Shown here one piece after another: positions 18,301 through 25,332 of a stretch of 64,000 bases of DNA. Positions within the stretch are counted from its first letter, which is position 1; each line of letters starts with the position of its first letter. The notes under the pieces were generated by a model that was not told the origin of the DNA, searched no databases, and saw only the letters and a list, made by a program, of their open reading frames with translations. Both the position numbers and the translations under genes were made by a program. The stretch is from Novosphingobium cyanobacteriorum (GTDB taxonomy: Bacteria; Pseudomonadota; Alphaproteobacteria; Sphingomonadales; Sphingomonadaceae). The stretch lies in NCBI RefSeq assembly GCF_029436685.1, contig NZ_JAROCY010000008.1, positions 124,001 through 188,000 on the forward strand. Reading direction: 5' to 3'.

Positions 18301-18427
18301 TGCCATTGGCGGTGGCGTAGTTGACGCTGACGGTCTGGGTAGATGCGACGTCGAGCCTTATCACAAACGCCGCAAAACCAGCGAGTTCATCGACAATAAC
18401 ATCGCTGATGGAGATATTCGACGCCAT
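15335..18427 (-). CDS. Calx-beta/cadherin/RTX surface or secreted protein
   Basis: This 1030-residue protein is a modular calcium-binding adhesin-like protein. Three Calx-beta domains occupy roughly residues 1-110, 118-225 and 233-345. Five cadherin-like repeats follow to about 860, each with variants of SITGGADAALFQI and NFEAPGDAGANNVYDV. A short RTX nonapeptide block comes next (GAGGDDTIFGLAGGDILNG, about 870-915), and then a C-terminal region of the type-I secretion class (GADTFVFDS). No N-terminal signal peptide is present, which fits type I export, but no ABC exporter genes are in the window. It is acidic and serine/threonine/alanine-rich. The role in adhesion or biofilm is inferred. Confidence 0.85.
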   Translation of the reverse strand: MASNISISDVIVDELAGFAAFVIRLDVASTQTVSVNYATANGTASGGGTSGYDYIATSGTIQFAPGELTKTVQVQINDDSYWEEPFHQFTMNLSGAVNATIYDGVATGTIYDNDAPVGTPNAKVSDIVVDETTGTATFVITLDRPSDSTVSIDFATQDGSAKAGSDYVAQSGTLSFAAGEAVKTVSVALTNDTVAEGDETFGLALSGFVNAATLTPRATATIAANDATAVTSPQISIADVIVDEASGYANFVVRLSAPGTQTVSVNYATANGTASGGGSSGYDYIATSGVLKFAPGQTVQVIQVPINDDDSTRGTIDFKLNLSGAVNATIADSQAIGTIFDDEGPLITSNEGKGFATATVAENSTAVTAVTATNPAGGALAYSIVGGDDLGLFNIDVATGVLSFKAAPDFEAPGDVGSNNVYNLTVRVSDGTLGSYQLLAVSITNVNEAPRFTTGASLSAPENGTAIATIAATDPDAGAKLTYSITGGADAALLQINANTGALSFKAAPNFEAPGDAGANRVYDVTIKVSDGALTASKAFAITLTNVNEAPTITSNGGGVNAAVSIAENSRAVTTVTATDPDAGATRTFSITGGADAALFQIDSATGALSFKAAPNFEARGDAGANNVYDVIVQVSDGVLTDSQAIAVTVTNANDAPRITSNGGGVTAAVAVAESGSAVTKVVAVDDDAGATVTYSITGGADAALFRISSTGALAFISRPNFERPLDAGGNNIYDVVVTASDGVLTDSQALAVTVTNVNEAPVIRSNGAGANASIALAENTLAVTRVIGRDPDAGATLTYSIVGGADAAAFSINATRGTLSLLKAANFEAPADVGNDNTYDVIVQVSDGTLVDQQTLHITVQDVLNEVITGTRQADTLSGAGGDDTIFGLAGGDILNGSTGDDILYGGTGRDSLTGGLGADTFVFDSVLNATSNRDTIVDFVASEGDTIQLSRSIFQAFTANGALSASQFVAGAGITEGNDANDIIIYNTTSGVLSYDADGVGGNAAVAFALLGTGAHPALTAADFLIVA
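17561..17650 (-). repeat. 90-bp direct repeat in the RTX gene, copy A
   Basis: This stretch in the third Calx-beta domain matches 18251-18340 in the first, with four differences in 90 bases. It encodes the conserved TVSVNYATANGTASGGG region. The near identity points to recent domain duplication or gene conversion. Confidence 0.8.
18251..18340 (-). repeat. 90-bp direct repeat in the RTX gene, copy B
   Basis: Partner of 17561-17650, located in the first Calx-beta domain. The second Calx-beta domain, which lies between them, does not share this identity. Confidence 0.8.
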
Positions 18428-18440
18428 GACTGATCCCTCT

Positions 18441-18457
18441 TGTTACGAATCGTAACA
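18441..18457. promoter_or_regulatory. Operator-like palindrome upstream of the RTX gene
   Basis: TGTTACGA-A-TCGTAACA is a perfect 8-bp-arm dyad starting 14 bp upstream of the RTX ATG (18427). It directly abuts the AGAGGGA ribosome site on the minus strand. It could be a repressor operator or a hairpin that occludes the ribosome site. The binding protein is unknown. Confidence 0.5.
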
Positions 18458-18801
18458 TGGTAAACACTGTCATCAGCATTGTTGGTTATAAACCATTTTT
18501 TAGGTTGCAGGGTGGGTCAAGATATCCGAATGAACGTAAGTTCATGTAATGTAGATTTTATTTTTTACGATCTAGGATATTCCCGTTTCTGGGGATTGAT
18601 TTGGGAGCGGGTTACCGCAGGAATCCGAGAACTGAATGGACGAGGGGCGGTCTTCCGATTTTACCGAAATGGTTATTTTGTGGCAGGCTTGGCTATAGCT
18701 CGAGCGTCGTTTCAGTGCCTTGGTCCAAGGGGCGAAATTCAACCCACCTTCTTCCCCTCGTGGTTATGGCCCCTTAACCCTCTTTGGGTAGGGGGTGGGG
18801 C
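18458..18801. other. Gene-free, AT-richer stretch between the RTX gene and wecB
   Basis: About 340 bp without a convincing gene. The part near the RTX gene (18470-18700) is visibly richer in A and T than the surroundings and probably holds its promoter. The only open frame here (18479-18805) has no recognisable family and weak codon character. The last 60 bp become GC-rich again ahead of wecB. A small remnant of transferred DNA is possible. Confidence 0.45.
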
Positions 18802-19923
18802 ATGACCAAGACCATACTCGTCGTGTTCGGCACGCGGCCCGAGGCGATCAAGATGTTTCCGGTGGTCCATGCGCTGAAGGCGGATGGGGCGTTCCGGGTG
18901 GTGACCTGCGTTTCGGCGCAGCATCGCGGGATGCTGGACCAGGTGCTGGAGATCGCCGGAATCGCGCCCGATCATGATCTGGACCTGATGAAGCCGGACC
19001 AGACGCTGGACGGCCTGACCGCCGCGCTGCTGACCGAACTGGGCAAGGTGATGGACGCCGAAAAGCCCGACTGGGTGGTGGTGCAGGGCGATACCGCCAC
19101 GGCCATGGCGGGGGCGCTGGCCGCCTATTACCGCAAGGTGCCGGTGGCGCACGTGGAAGCGGGCCTGCGCAGCCACAACATCTATCACCCCTGGCCCGAG
19201 GAGGTGAACCGCAAGATCATCGGCACCATCGCCGCGCTGCACTTTGCCCCCACCGAAACCAGCGCCGCCGCGTTGAAGGCGGAGAACGTGGATGCAGGCG
19301 CGATCCATGTGACGGGCAACACGGTGATCGACGCGCTGCAGTGGGTTTCAGCGCGGATCGAGGCGGAGCCGGCGCTGGCGGGCGGGCTGGCCGATCTGGA
19401 AGCGCGGTTTGCCGGACGGCGCATAGTGGGCGTGACCAGCCACCGGCGCGAGAACTTTGGCGGCGGGCTTGAGGCGATTGCCGGCGCGATCCGCGACATT
19501 GCCGCGCGGCCCGATGTGGCGCTGATCTTTCCGGTCCATCCCAATCCCAACGTGCGGCGGGTGATGGAGGCGGAACTGGCGGGGCTGGACAACGTGGCGA
19601 TGATCGAGCCGCTGGACTATCCGCATTTCGCCCGGCTGCTTTCGATCAGCGAGATCATGCTGACCGACAGCGGCGGCGTGCAGGAAGAGGCGCCCGCGCT
19701 GGGCAAGCCGGTGCTGGTGATGCGCGAGACGACCGAGCGGCCCGAAGGCGTGGAGGCCGGAACGGCGCGGCTGGTGGGCACCGATCGCGCACGCATCGTT
19801 ACCGAAATCTTCACCCTGCTGGACGATAAGGCGGCCTATTCGGCCATGGCGCGCGCCCACAACCCATTCGGGGACGGGCAGGCGGCGCGGCGCATCGTGG
19901 AGCTTCTTCGTAATGCAGGGTGA
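18802..19923 (+). CDS. wecB: UDP-N-acetylglucosamine 2-epimerase (non-hydrolysing)
   Basis: WecB interconverts UDP-GlcNAc and UDP-ManNAc in the cytoplasm for surface polysaccharide. The 373-residue protein carries FGTRPEAIKMFPVVHAL, QHRGMLDQVL, AHVEAGLRS, HVTGNTVIDAL, SHRRENFGG and the C-terminal TDSGGVQEEAPALGKPVLVM, all family hallmarks. ATG 18802 is preferred over an upstream in-frame ATG because the strand-forming TKTILVVFGTRP begins there. It overlaps wecC by 11 bp. Confidence 0.94.
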   Translation: MTKTILVVFGTRPEAIKMFPVVHALKADGAFRVVTCVSAQHRGMLDQVLEIAGIAPDHDLDLMKPDQTLDGLTAALLTELGKVMDAEKPDWVVVQGDTATAMAGALAAYYRKVPVAHVEAGLRSHNIYHPWPEEVNRKIIGTIAALHFAPTETSAAALKAENVDAGAIHVTGNTVIDALQWVSARIEAEPALAGGLADLEARFAGRRIVGVTSHRRENFGGGLEAIAGAIRDIAARPDVALIFPVHPNPNVRRVMEAELAGLDNVAMIEPLDYPHFARLLSISEIMLTDSGGVQEEAPALGKPVLVMRETTERPEGVEAGTARLVGTDRARIVTEIFTLLDDKAAYSAMARAHNPFGDGQAARRIVELLRNAG

Positions 19924-21229
19924 TTCCAAGCCGCAGGTCTGTGTCGTCGGGCTGGGTTATATCGGGCTGCCGACGGCGGCGATCATCGCCCGTGCGGGCT
20001 GCCCGGTGCTGGGGCTGGACGTTTCGCAGCATGTGGTCGACACGATCAACCGCGGCGAGATACATATCGAGGAAGTGGACCTGGACGGCCTTGTCCACGG
20101 CGTGGTGCAGCGCGGGCTGCTGCGTGCCTCCACCCAGATCGAACCGGCCGACGTGTTCGTGATCGCGGTGCCGACGCCGTTCGAAAAGGACGGGCACCAC
20201 ACGCCCGACATCTCGTATGTCCTGGCGGCCGCCAGCGAAGTGGCCGGCGTGCTGAAGGCCGGGGACACGGTGATCCTGGAATCGACCAGCCCGGTGGGCA
20301 CCACCGAGCAGATGCGCGACCTGATGGCCGGGCTGCGGCCGGACCTGAAATTTCCGGGCAAGACGCGCGAGACGCCCGACGTTTCCATTGCATACTGCCC
20401 CGAACGCGTGCTGCCGGGGCGCATCCTGGAAGAGCTGGCCAACAACGATCGTTCGATCGGCGGGATCACCCCGCGCTGCGCGCGCAAGGCGCTGTCGTTC
20501 TACAAGCGCTTCGTGCGCGGCACCTGCGTGACCACCGATGCCCGCAGCGCGGAAATGACCAAGCTGGTGGAAAACGCATACCGCGACGTGAACATCGCCT
20601 TTGCCAACGAGCTTTCGATCGTGGCCGACCGCATGGGGTTGAACGTGTGGGAGGTGATCCGGCTGGCCAACCGCCATCCGCGCGTGAACATCCTGCAGCC
20701 CGGCCCCGGCGTGGGCGGGCACTGCATTGCCGTGGACCCGTGGTTCATCGTGGCGAGCGCGCCCGATGACACCCCGCTGATCCGCACCGCCCGCAACGTG
20801 AACGACCAGAAGATGCACCACGTGATCGAGCGCGCGACCACGCAGATCGAAAACCTGGTGGCGGTGAACCCCAAGGCGCGGGTGGCGTGCCTGGGCCTGG
20901 CGTTCAAGGCCAACATCGACGATTTCCGCGAAAGCCCGGCCCGCTTCGTGGCGGCGCGCATCGCCCGCAAGTTTGGCGATCGGGTGTCCATCGTGGAGCC
21001 CTATGCCGCGACGCTGCCGATCGAATTCACCGACACGGGCGCGCGCCTGATCGACCTGGATACCGCGCTGGAAACCTGCGACATGCTGCTGGTGCTGGTG
21101 GACCACGACGTGTTCCGCGTGGTGCCGCTGGCCGAACGCGCGGGCAAGATGGTCTATGACACGCGCGGCATCTGGCCGGACCAGCCCGAACTGGGCGTGC
21201 CGGGCGCGGGACTGCGCATGGTGGGGTGA
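19913..21229 (+). CDS. wecC: UDP-N-acetyl-D-mannosamine dehydrogenase
   Basis: This 438-residue member of the UDP-glucose/GDP-mannose dehydrogenase family should oxidise UDP-ManNAc, the WecB product, to UDP-ManNAcA with NAD. The Rossmann motif is VVGLGYIGLPTAAIIARAG. The active-site region is PGPGVGGHCIAVDPWF, with the catalytic cysteine in GGHC. LAFKANIDDFRESPA is the C-terminal domain signature. The overlap with wecB and the matching substrate support this assignment over other members. No glycosyltransferase or flippase lies next to the pair. Confidence 0.92.
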   Translation: MQGDSKPQVCVVGLGYIGLPTAAIIARAGCPVLGLDVSQHVVDTINRGEIHIEEVDLDGLVHGVVQRGLLRASTQIEPADVFVIAVPTPFEKDGHHTPDISYVLAAASEVAGVLKAGDTVILESTSPVGTTEQMRDLMAGLRPDLKFPGKTRETPDVSIAYCPERVLPGRILEELANNDRSIGGITPRCARKALSFYKRFVRGTCVTTDARSAEMTKLVENAYRDVNIAFANELSIVADRMGLNVWEVIRLANRHPRVNILQPGPGVGGHCIAVDPWFIVASAPDDTPLIRTARNVNDQKMHHVIERATTQIENLVAVNPKARVACLGLAFKANIDDFRESPARFVAARIARKFGDRVSIVEPYAATLPIEFTDTGARLIDLDTALETCDMLLVLVDHDVFRVVPLAERAGKMVYDTRGIWPDQPELGVPGAGLRMVG

Positions 21230-21253
21230 GCGATCATCGTCGCCTGGGATATG

Positions 21254-21280
21254 AAGCGGCGGGCCGGGTGCCCGCCGTTT
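21254..21280 (+). terminator. Terminator of wecBC
   Basis: A perfect 8-bp stem, CGGCGGGC (21257-21264) and GCCCGCCG (21270-21277), with a 5-base loop and a short TTT after it, lies 28 bp after the wecC stop. Downstream, at about 21328-21363, is a C-rich run followed by a G-rich run that could form a second hairpin. Confidence 0.65.
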
Positions 21281-21371
21281 CTGCATCTGGCCAAGGCAAC
21301 CGCAGAGGCTGCGCGTAGCCGGAGAGCCCCCACCCCCCGACCCCCTCCCCTGAAGAGGAGGGGGAGCCCGG

Positions 21372-22301
21372 TCAGGCTTCGGTGTCCAATTGCTGTCGCC
21401 ACCGCTCCCTGATCGCGTCGGAGCTATCCCGGCTCCCATCATGGCTCCAGCCGGGCGGGCGCAGGAGGTAGCTGAGCTTGTGGCGGAAGGGGGCCTTGGC
21501 GAGGTCCTTGAGCAGGGCTTTCCATTCGTGGAACGCGCTGTGCAGCAGGCCGAATGTGCCGAGCTGGCGGATGATGCCGTAGCGGGGCGGGTCTTCGTCC
21601 AGTTCGGGGGCGAAAGTGCCGAACAGGCGGTCCCACACGATCAGCACGCCGGCATAGTTGCGATCGAGATAGCGGGGGTTCACCGCGTGGTGGACGCGGT
21701 GGTGCGAGGGGGTGTTGAGCACCGCTTCAAGCCAGCGCGGCAGGCGGCGCACCGCTTCGGTATGGATCCAGAACTGGTAGACCAGGTTGATGCCGCCCAC
21801 GGTGACCAGCATCGCCGGGGGAAAGCCGATGAAGGCGGGCCAGATGCGGAACGCGAAGGAGAGCGCGGGAAGCGTTGTCCACGGCTGACGCAGGGCGGTC
21901 GACAGGTTGTAGTGCTGGCTGGAATGGTGGTTCACATGGGCCGCCCAGAACCAGCGGACGCGGTGGGCGCTGCGGTGGAACCAGTAATAGTTCAGGTCAT
22001 CAAGCAGGAAGCAGCCGATCCATGACGCGATGCCGATGGGCCACGCGACAGGCACGGTGAACACGCGGTGGGCATAGGCCCAGGTGGCGGCGGCATAGAT
22101 CGTGGTGGCAAAGACGCCGCCGATCACCGTGCTGCCAACGCCGAGGGCGAGGCTGGTCCAGGTGTCCGCCGGTTCATAGGCATCGGGCCTGTGGCGCGCG
22201 GCCCAGAGCATTTCCAGCACGATGGCGATGATGAAGAAGGGGATGGCCCAGACGACGATGTCGAACGGCTGAAGCCCGGAGGCGGGGAGCTGCGGCTTCA
22301 T
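21372..22301 (-). CDS. Sterol desaturase / fatty acid hydroxylase family membrane protein
   Basis: The 309-residue integral membrane di-iron oxygenase has the histidine clusters HRSAH, HVNHHSSQHYN and HHRVHHAVN with several hydrophobic segments (residues 13-35, 50-70, 80-105, 155-175). The family hydroxylates or desaturates lipids. In a sphingolipid-making bacterium a lipid substrate is likely, but the exact one is not visible. The ATG overlaps the stop of the upstream gene (ATGA at 22298-22301), so the two are probably co-translated. Confidence 0.88.
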   Translation of the reverse strand: MKPQLPASGLQPFDIVVWAIPFFIIAIVLEMLWAARHRPDAYEPADTWTSLALGVGSTVIGGVFATTIYAAATWAYAHRVFTVPVAWPIGIASWIGCFLLDDLNYYWFHRSAHRVRWFWAAHVNHHSSQHYNLSTALRQPWTTLPALSFAFRIWPAFIGFPPAMLVTVGGINLVYQFWIHTEAVRRLPRWLEAVLNTPSHHRVHHAVNPRYLDRNYAGVLIVWDRLFGTFAPELDEDPPRYGIIRQLGTFGLLHSAFHEWKALLKDLAKAPFRHKLSYLLRPPGWSHDGSRDSSDAIRERWRQQLDTEA

Positions 22302-22768
22302 GCCCTGCCTCTGCCATGGTGCCCGAGATCGCGCAGGCTGGCGGCCCAGTGCTGCGCCTGCGGGCCGAGATCGAGCGTGATCGTGCCGAAGTGCCGGTCT
22401 GGCGTGGACAGGGTGATGAACTGGCGATCCAGCCGGATGCCTTCGTGCGTGGTCAGTTCCCGTGCGGCGAAGCGGGCGCCGTGGCGGCGGATCAGCAGGA
22501 TGCGGCCCTGATCGTTGCGGGCGAGCGCGCCGATGCGGGCGCGGTCCAAGCCGATGGCGCTGGCGCGGAAGCCGCAGATCGCATCTTCGGCCAGAAGGCG
22601 CACCTCGTCCTCGCTTTCCAGGCGCACATCCTGCCCCAGAGCAAGGCCGCGCGCCATGGCGGTGAGCGCGACGATGGCGAAGAGCGAGAGCAGCGCCTGC
22701 GCCATCAGCGGCGCACCGGGATGCGCCAGCGCGGCGGCAATCGCCGCCTTCACCGTTTCCACCTGCAT
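22298..22768 (-). CDS. Small membrane protein of unknown function
   Basis: The 156-residue product has one clear hydrophobic segment (residues 20-40, LMAQALLSLFAIVALTAMA) and a basic C-terminal region. No family is recognised with confidence. It is translationally coupled to the sterol-desaturase-family gene, so it may act with that membrane enzyme. An 18-bp gap separates it from the DUF442 gene upstream on the same strand. Confidence 0.6.
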   Translation of the reverse strand: MQVETVKAAIAAALAHPGAPLMAQALLSLFAIVALTAMARGLALGQDVRLESEDEVRLLAEDAICGFRASAIGLDRARIGALARNDQGRILLIRRHGARFAARELTTHEGIRLDRQFITLSTPDRHFGTITLDLGPQAQHWAASLRDLGHHGRGRA

Positions 22769-22786
22769 GCCCCCCTCCCGTTCCGG

Positions 22787-23221
22787 TCAGCGGGCCTGCG
22801 CGGCCAGCATGTCTACCTGCGCGCGGATGGGCGCAATGTCATAGCCGGCGCCGGCGGCCTTTTCGGCGATCTCTGCCGGGTGCATGCCGGTGCGCGCCAT
22901 GGTGAGCGCCCACAGCAGGGTGGAGCGGGTGCCCGAGCGGCAATAGGCGAGCACGGGAGCGTCACCCGCCTGTTCAAGCGCCTGCGCCATGGCGTCGAGC
23001 TGGGGCATCGAGAAGCCGGCGTGGCTGACGGGAATGGCGACATAGGCGATCCCGGCCTCGCGCGCGGCGGCCTCGATCTCCGCGCCCGGGGTCTGGTCTT
23101 CCGATTCGCCTTCCGGCCGGTTGTTGATGATCAGCCCCACGCCGAGGGCCCTGGCCTCGGCCACGTCGGCCAGGGTGATCTGCGGGCTGGCGTAGGTCTT
23201 GGCGTCGATCTGGCGGAACAT
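22787..23221 (-). CDS. DUF442/TIGR01244-type phosphatase-like protein
   Basis: This 144-residue protein belongs to the family described as sulfur transferase or beta-lactamase-hydrolase-like N-domain, which has the dual-specificity phosphatase fold. The P-loop CRSGTRS has the nucleophile Cys94 and Arg99. IINNRPEGE and the VPVSHAGF-like strand (IPVSHAGFSMPQ) are typical. The reaction is not established. Relatives linked to sulfide oxidation occur next to other genes not seen here. It lies 3 bp downstream of terC. Confidence 0.8.
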   Translation of the reverse strand: MFRQIDAKTYASPQITLADVAEARALGVGLIINNRPEGESEDQTPGAEIEAAAREAGIAYVAIPVSHAGFSMPQLDAMAQALEQAGDAPVLAYCRSGTRSTLLWALTMARTGMHPAEIAEKAAGAGYDIAPIRAQVDMLAAQAR

Positions 23222-23224
23222 GGG

Positions 23225-24034
23225 TTATTCCTTGCTGGCGGCGCGGCGGGCTTCACGCCGGGCTTTGCCGATGATGTTGAGCAGTTCGACCGCCACGGAG
23301 AAGCCCATGGCGGCATAGATGTAGCCCTTGGGAATGTGCACGCCGAAGCCGTCTGCCAGCAGGACGAGGCCGATCATCACCAGGAAGGCCAGCGCGAGCA
23401 TGACGAGGCCGGGGTTCTTCTCGATGAACTTCGCCAGCGGATCGGCCGCGACCATCATCAGCGAGACGGTGGTGACGACGGCGGCGATCATGATCGGGAT
23501 CTCGTCGGTCATGCCCACGGCGGTGAGAATCGAATCGATCGAGAAGACGAGATCGAGCGCGATGATCTGGGCAATGGTGCTGCCGAAGTTGGCGACCGCG
23601 ACTTGCCCGGCGGAAGGCTCCCCCTTGTGATCCAGCAGGGTGCCGCTGGGTTCGGGATCGATGTTGTGGTGGATCTCCTTCGTGGCCTTCCACAGCAGGA
23701 ACAGGCCGCCGGCGATCAGGATGAGGTCTCGACCGGAAAGCGCGGTTTCGAACGTGGGTTCGCCGTGCGGGCCGGGTTTGCCCGCTATGCCAAGGTCGAT
23801 CAGCGGCGCCTGCAGCGTGACGATCCAGCCGATCAGCGTGAGCAGGCCCAGGCGCAGGATGAGCGCCAGGGCAAGGCCGATGCGGCGCGCTTTCGCCTGC
23901 TGTTCCGGCGGCAACTTGTTGGAAAGGATGGCGATGAAGACGAGGTTGTCGATCCCCAGCACGATTTCGAGCACAACCAGCGTGAGGAACGCCGCCCATG
24001 CGGAGGGATCGGAAAGCAGTGCGATGATATCCAT
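23225..24034 (-). CDS. TerC family integral membrane protein
   Basis: The 269-residue protein has the TerC pattern: [20 protein letters not shown] in the first helix pair and [17 protein letters not shown] in the second, each with the conserved acidic residue. About seven to nine membrane segments can be drawn. The family is implicated in metal (manganese) efflux and tellurite resistance, so an ion transport role is likely. Start 24034 is chosen because [13 protein letters not shown] begins the family-type N-terminus; the longer frame adds 110 unrelated residues. Confidence 0.88.
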   Translation of the reverse strand: MDIIALLSDPSAWAAFLTLVVLEIVLGIDNLVFIAILSNKLPPEQQAKARRIGLALALILRLGLLTLIGWIVTLQAPLIDLGIAGKPGPHGEPTFETALSGRDLILIAGGLFLLWKATKEIHHNIDPEPSGTLLDHKGEPSAGQVAVANFGSTIAQIIALDLVFSIDSILTAVGMTDEIPIMIAAVVTTVSLMMVAADPLAKFIEKNPGLVMLALAFLVMIGLVLLADGFGVHIPKGYIYAAMGFSVAVELLNIIGKARREARRAASKE

Positions 24035-24323
24035 GGGCGCTGTTCTGCCCAAAGCGGGGCCACGGGGCAATCCGGAACGGCAGGCAAACGGATGCGGGCA
24101 TGCAAAATGCTGCCAATAGGCCACGGTCAACACCGTATTTCCGGCTAATCGGCGCAAAATCGCGGAATCCGTTAGCGCAGCGTGATTTTGTTGATATAGT
24201 CGCGCCCGCAATGGAGAGGCGCCGGGTTCGTCCGGCTCGGATTCCCTTGTCGTGCCGCCGGCTCCCGCTTCCGGCCTGCGGCGCCCGGGAAAGCAGGGGC
24301 GGAACGAAGGTTTGTTGGTTTTT

Positions 24324-25139
24324 ATGGGTTTTGACAGAGGGCGGCGGGGTCGCGGACGCGACAAGCGCGACGGTTTCGGCGAAGAAGGCTTCGATCCCTA
24401 TAGCGGTGGCGGCGGTGGCGGCTTCGGCGGCGGCGGTTACGACCGCGGCGGCTTCGGTGGCGGCGGCGGCGGTTACGGCGGCGGTGGTCGTGGTGGCTTC
24501 GGCGGCGGCGACCGCGGCGGCTTCGGTGGCGGCGGCGGTGGTGACCGCGGCGGCTTTGGCGGTGGCGGCGGTGGTCGCGGCGGCTTCGGCGGCGGCGATC
24601 GCAGCGGCGGCGGTGGCGGCTTCGGCGGCCCGCGCGGCGGCGGCATGCCTGCCCAGGTCGTCGGCACCGGCAAGGGTGTCGTCAAGTTCTTCAACGGCCA
24701 GAAGGGCTTCGGCTTCATCCAGCGCGAAGACGGTGGTGAGGACGTGTTCGTCCACATCAGCGCCGTGGAACGTGCCGGCCTTGAAGGCCTGGCCGAGGGC
24801 CAGCAGCTCGAATTCAACCTGGTGGACCGTGGCGGCAAGATTTCCGCAGCGGACCTGCAGGTTGTGGGCGACGTGATCCCCGTGGCGGCCAAGCCAGCCG
24901 CGCCGCAGCGTTCGCTGACCGGCGAGAAGGCGACCGGCACAGTCAAGTTCTTCAACGCGATGAAGGGCTTCGGCTTCATCACCCGCGATGACGGCCAGCC
25001 CGACGCATTCGTGCACATCAGCGCCGTGGAACGCAGCGGCCTGCGCGAGCTGAACGAAGGCGACAAGCTGGAATTCGACCTCGAAGTCGATCGACGAGGC
25101 AAGCACTCGGCGGTCAACCTCGTGCCGATCCAGGGTTGA
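24324..25139 (+). CDS. Double cold-shock-domain protein with a glycine/arginine-rich N-terminus
   Basis: The 271-residue protein has two cold-shock domains. The first (about residues 112-180) contains [19 protein letters not shown] and [10 protein letters not shown]. The second (about 205-270) contains [19 protein letters not shown] and AFVHISAVE. Both RNP motifs are intact in each, so both should bind single-stranded nucleic acid. Residues 28-108 are low-complexity Gly-rich repeats with interspersed Arg, Asp and Phe ([10 protein letters not shown] type), resembling eukaryotic RGG regions. ATG 24324 is preferred over the upstream frame. The long leader upstream may regulate translation. Confidence 0.9.
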   Translation: MGFDRGRRGRGRDKRDGFGEEGFDPYSGGGGGGFGGGGYDRGGFGGGGGGYGGGGRGGFGGGDRGGFGGGGGGDRGGFGGGGGGRGGFGGGDRSGGGGGFGGPRGGGMPAQVVGTGKGVVKFFNGQKGFGFIQREDGGEDVFVHISAVERAGLEGLAEGQQLEFNLVDRGGKISAADLQVVGDVIPVAAKPAAPQRSLTGEKATGTVKFFNAMKGFGFITRDDGQPDAFVHISAVERSGLRELNEGDKLEFDLEVDRRGKHSAVNLVPIQG

Positions 25140-25198
25140 TCCCGATTGCATCGCTTCCGGTAGACTGACCGGCAGCCTGCAAAGACATACGCGCACAG

Positions 25199-25250
25199 AT
25201 GGCGGTCCCAGGGTCCTTCAAACGGACTTGCGGGGCCGCCATTTGTCGTT
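25199..25250 (+). terminator. Hairpin between the cold-shock gene and argD
   Basis: ATGGCGGTCCC (25199-25209) pairs with GGGGCCGCCAT (25232-25242), with one G-U pair and a smaller inner stem, and a T-rich run follows. It fits a terminator of the cold-shock gene 60 bp after its stop. An arg leader structure is a less likely alternative. Confidence 0.6.
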
Positions 25251-25332
25251 TCGCGATTCCCCTTTTTCCATCCGGACAACGCCAGTCTGCTGCGCCATCC
25301 GGAACATTCGTTGACTTGAACAGGAGAGCCCC

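Noticed and set aside
18479..18805. A 108-residue frame in the AT-richer stretch
   Set aside because: No family, odd composition and overlap with the wecB start; not supported as a gene.
22316..24148. A 610-residue frame on the plus strand
   Set aside because: It lies antisense to four recognisable genes and shows only shadow-type Gly/Asp/His composition.
24397..24645. Possible CRISPR-like array
   Set aside because: The repeats are glycine codons of varying length inside the cold-shock gene, without spacers or leader.
23253..25196. A 647-residue minus-strand frame across terC and the cold-shock gene
   Set aside because: It is an alternative frame over TerC and antisense to the Gly-rich region, giving meaningless Ala/Thr runs.
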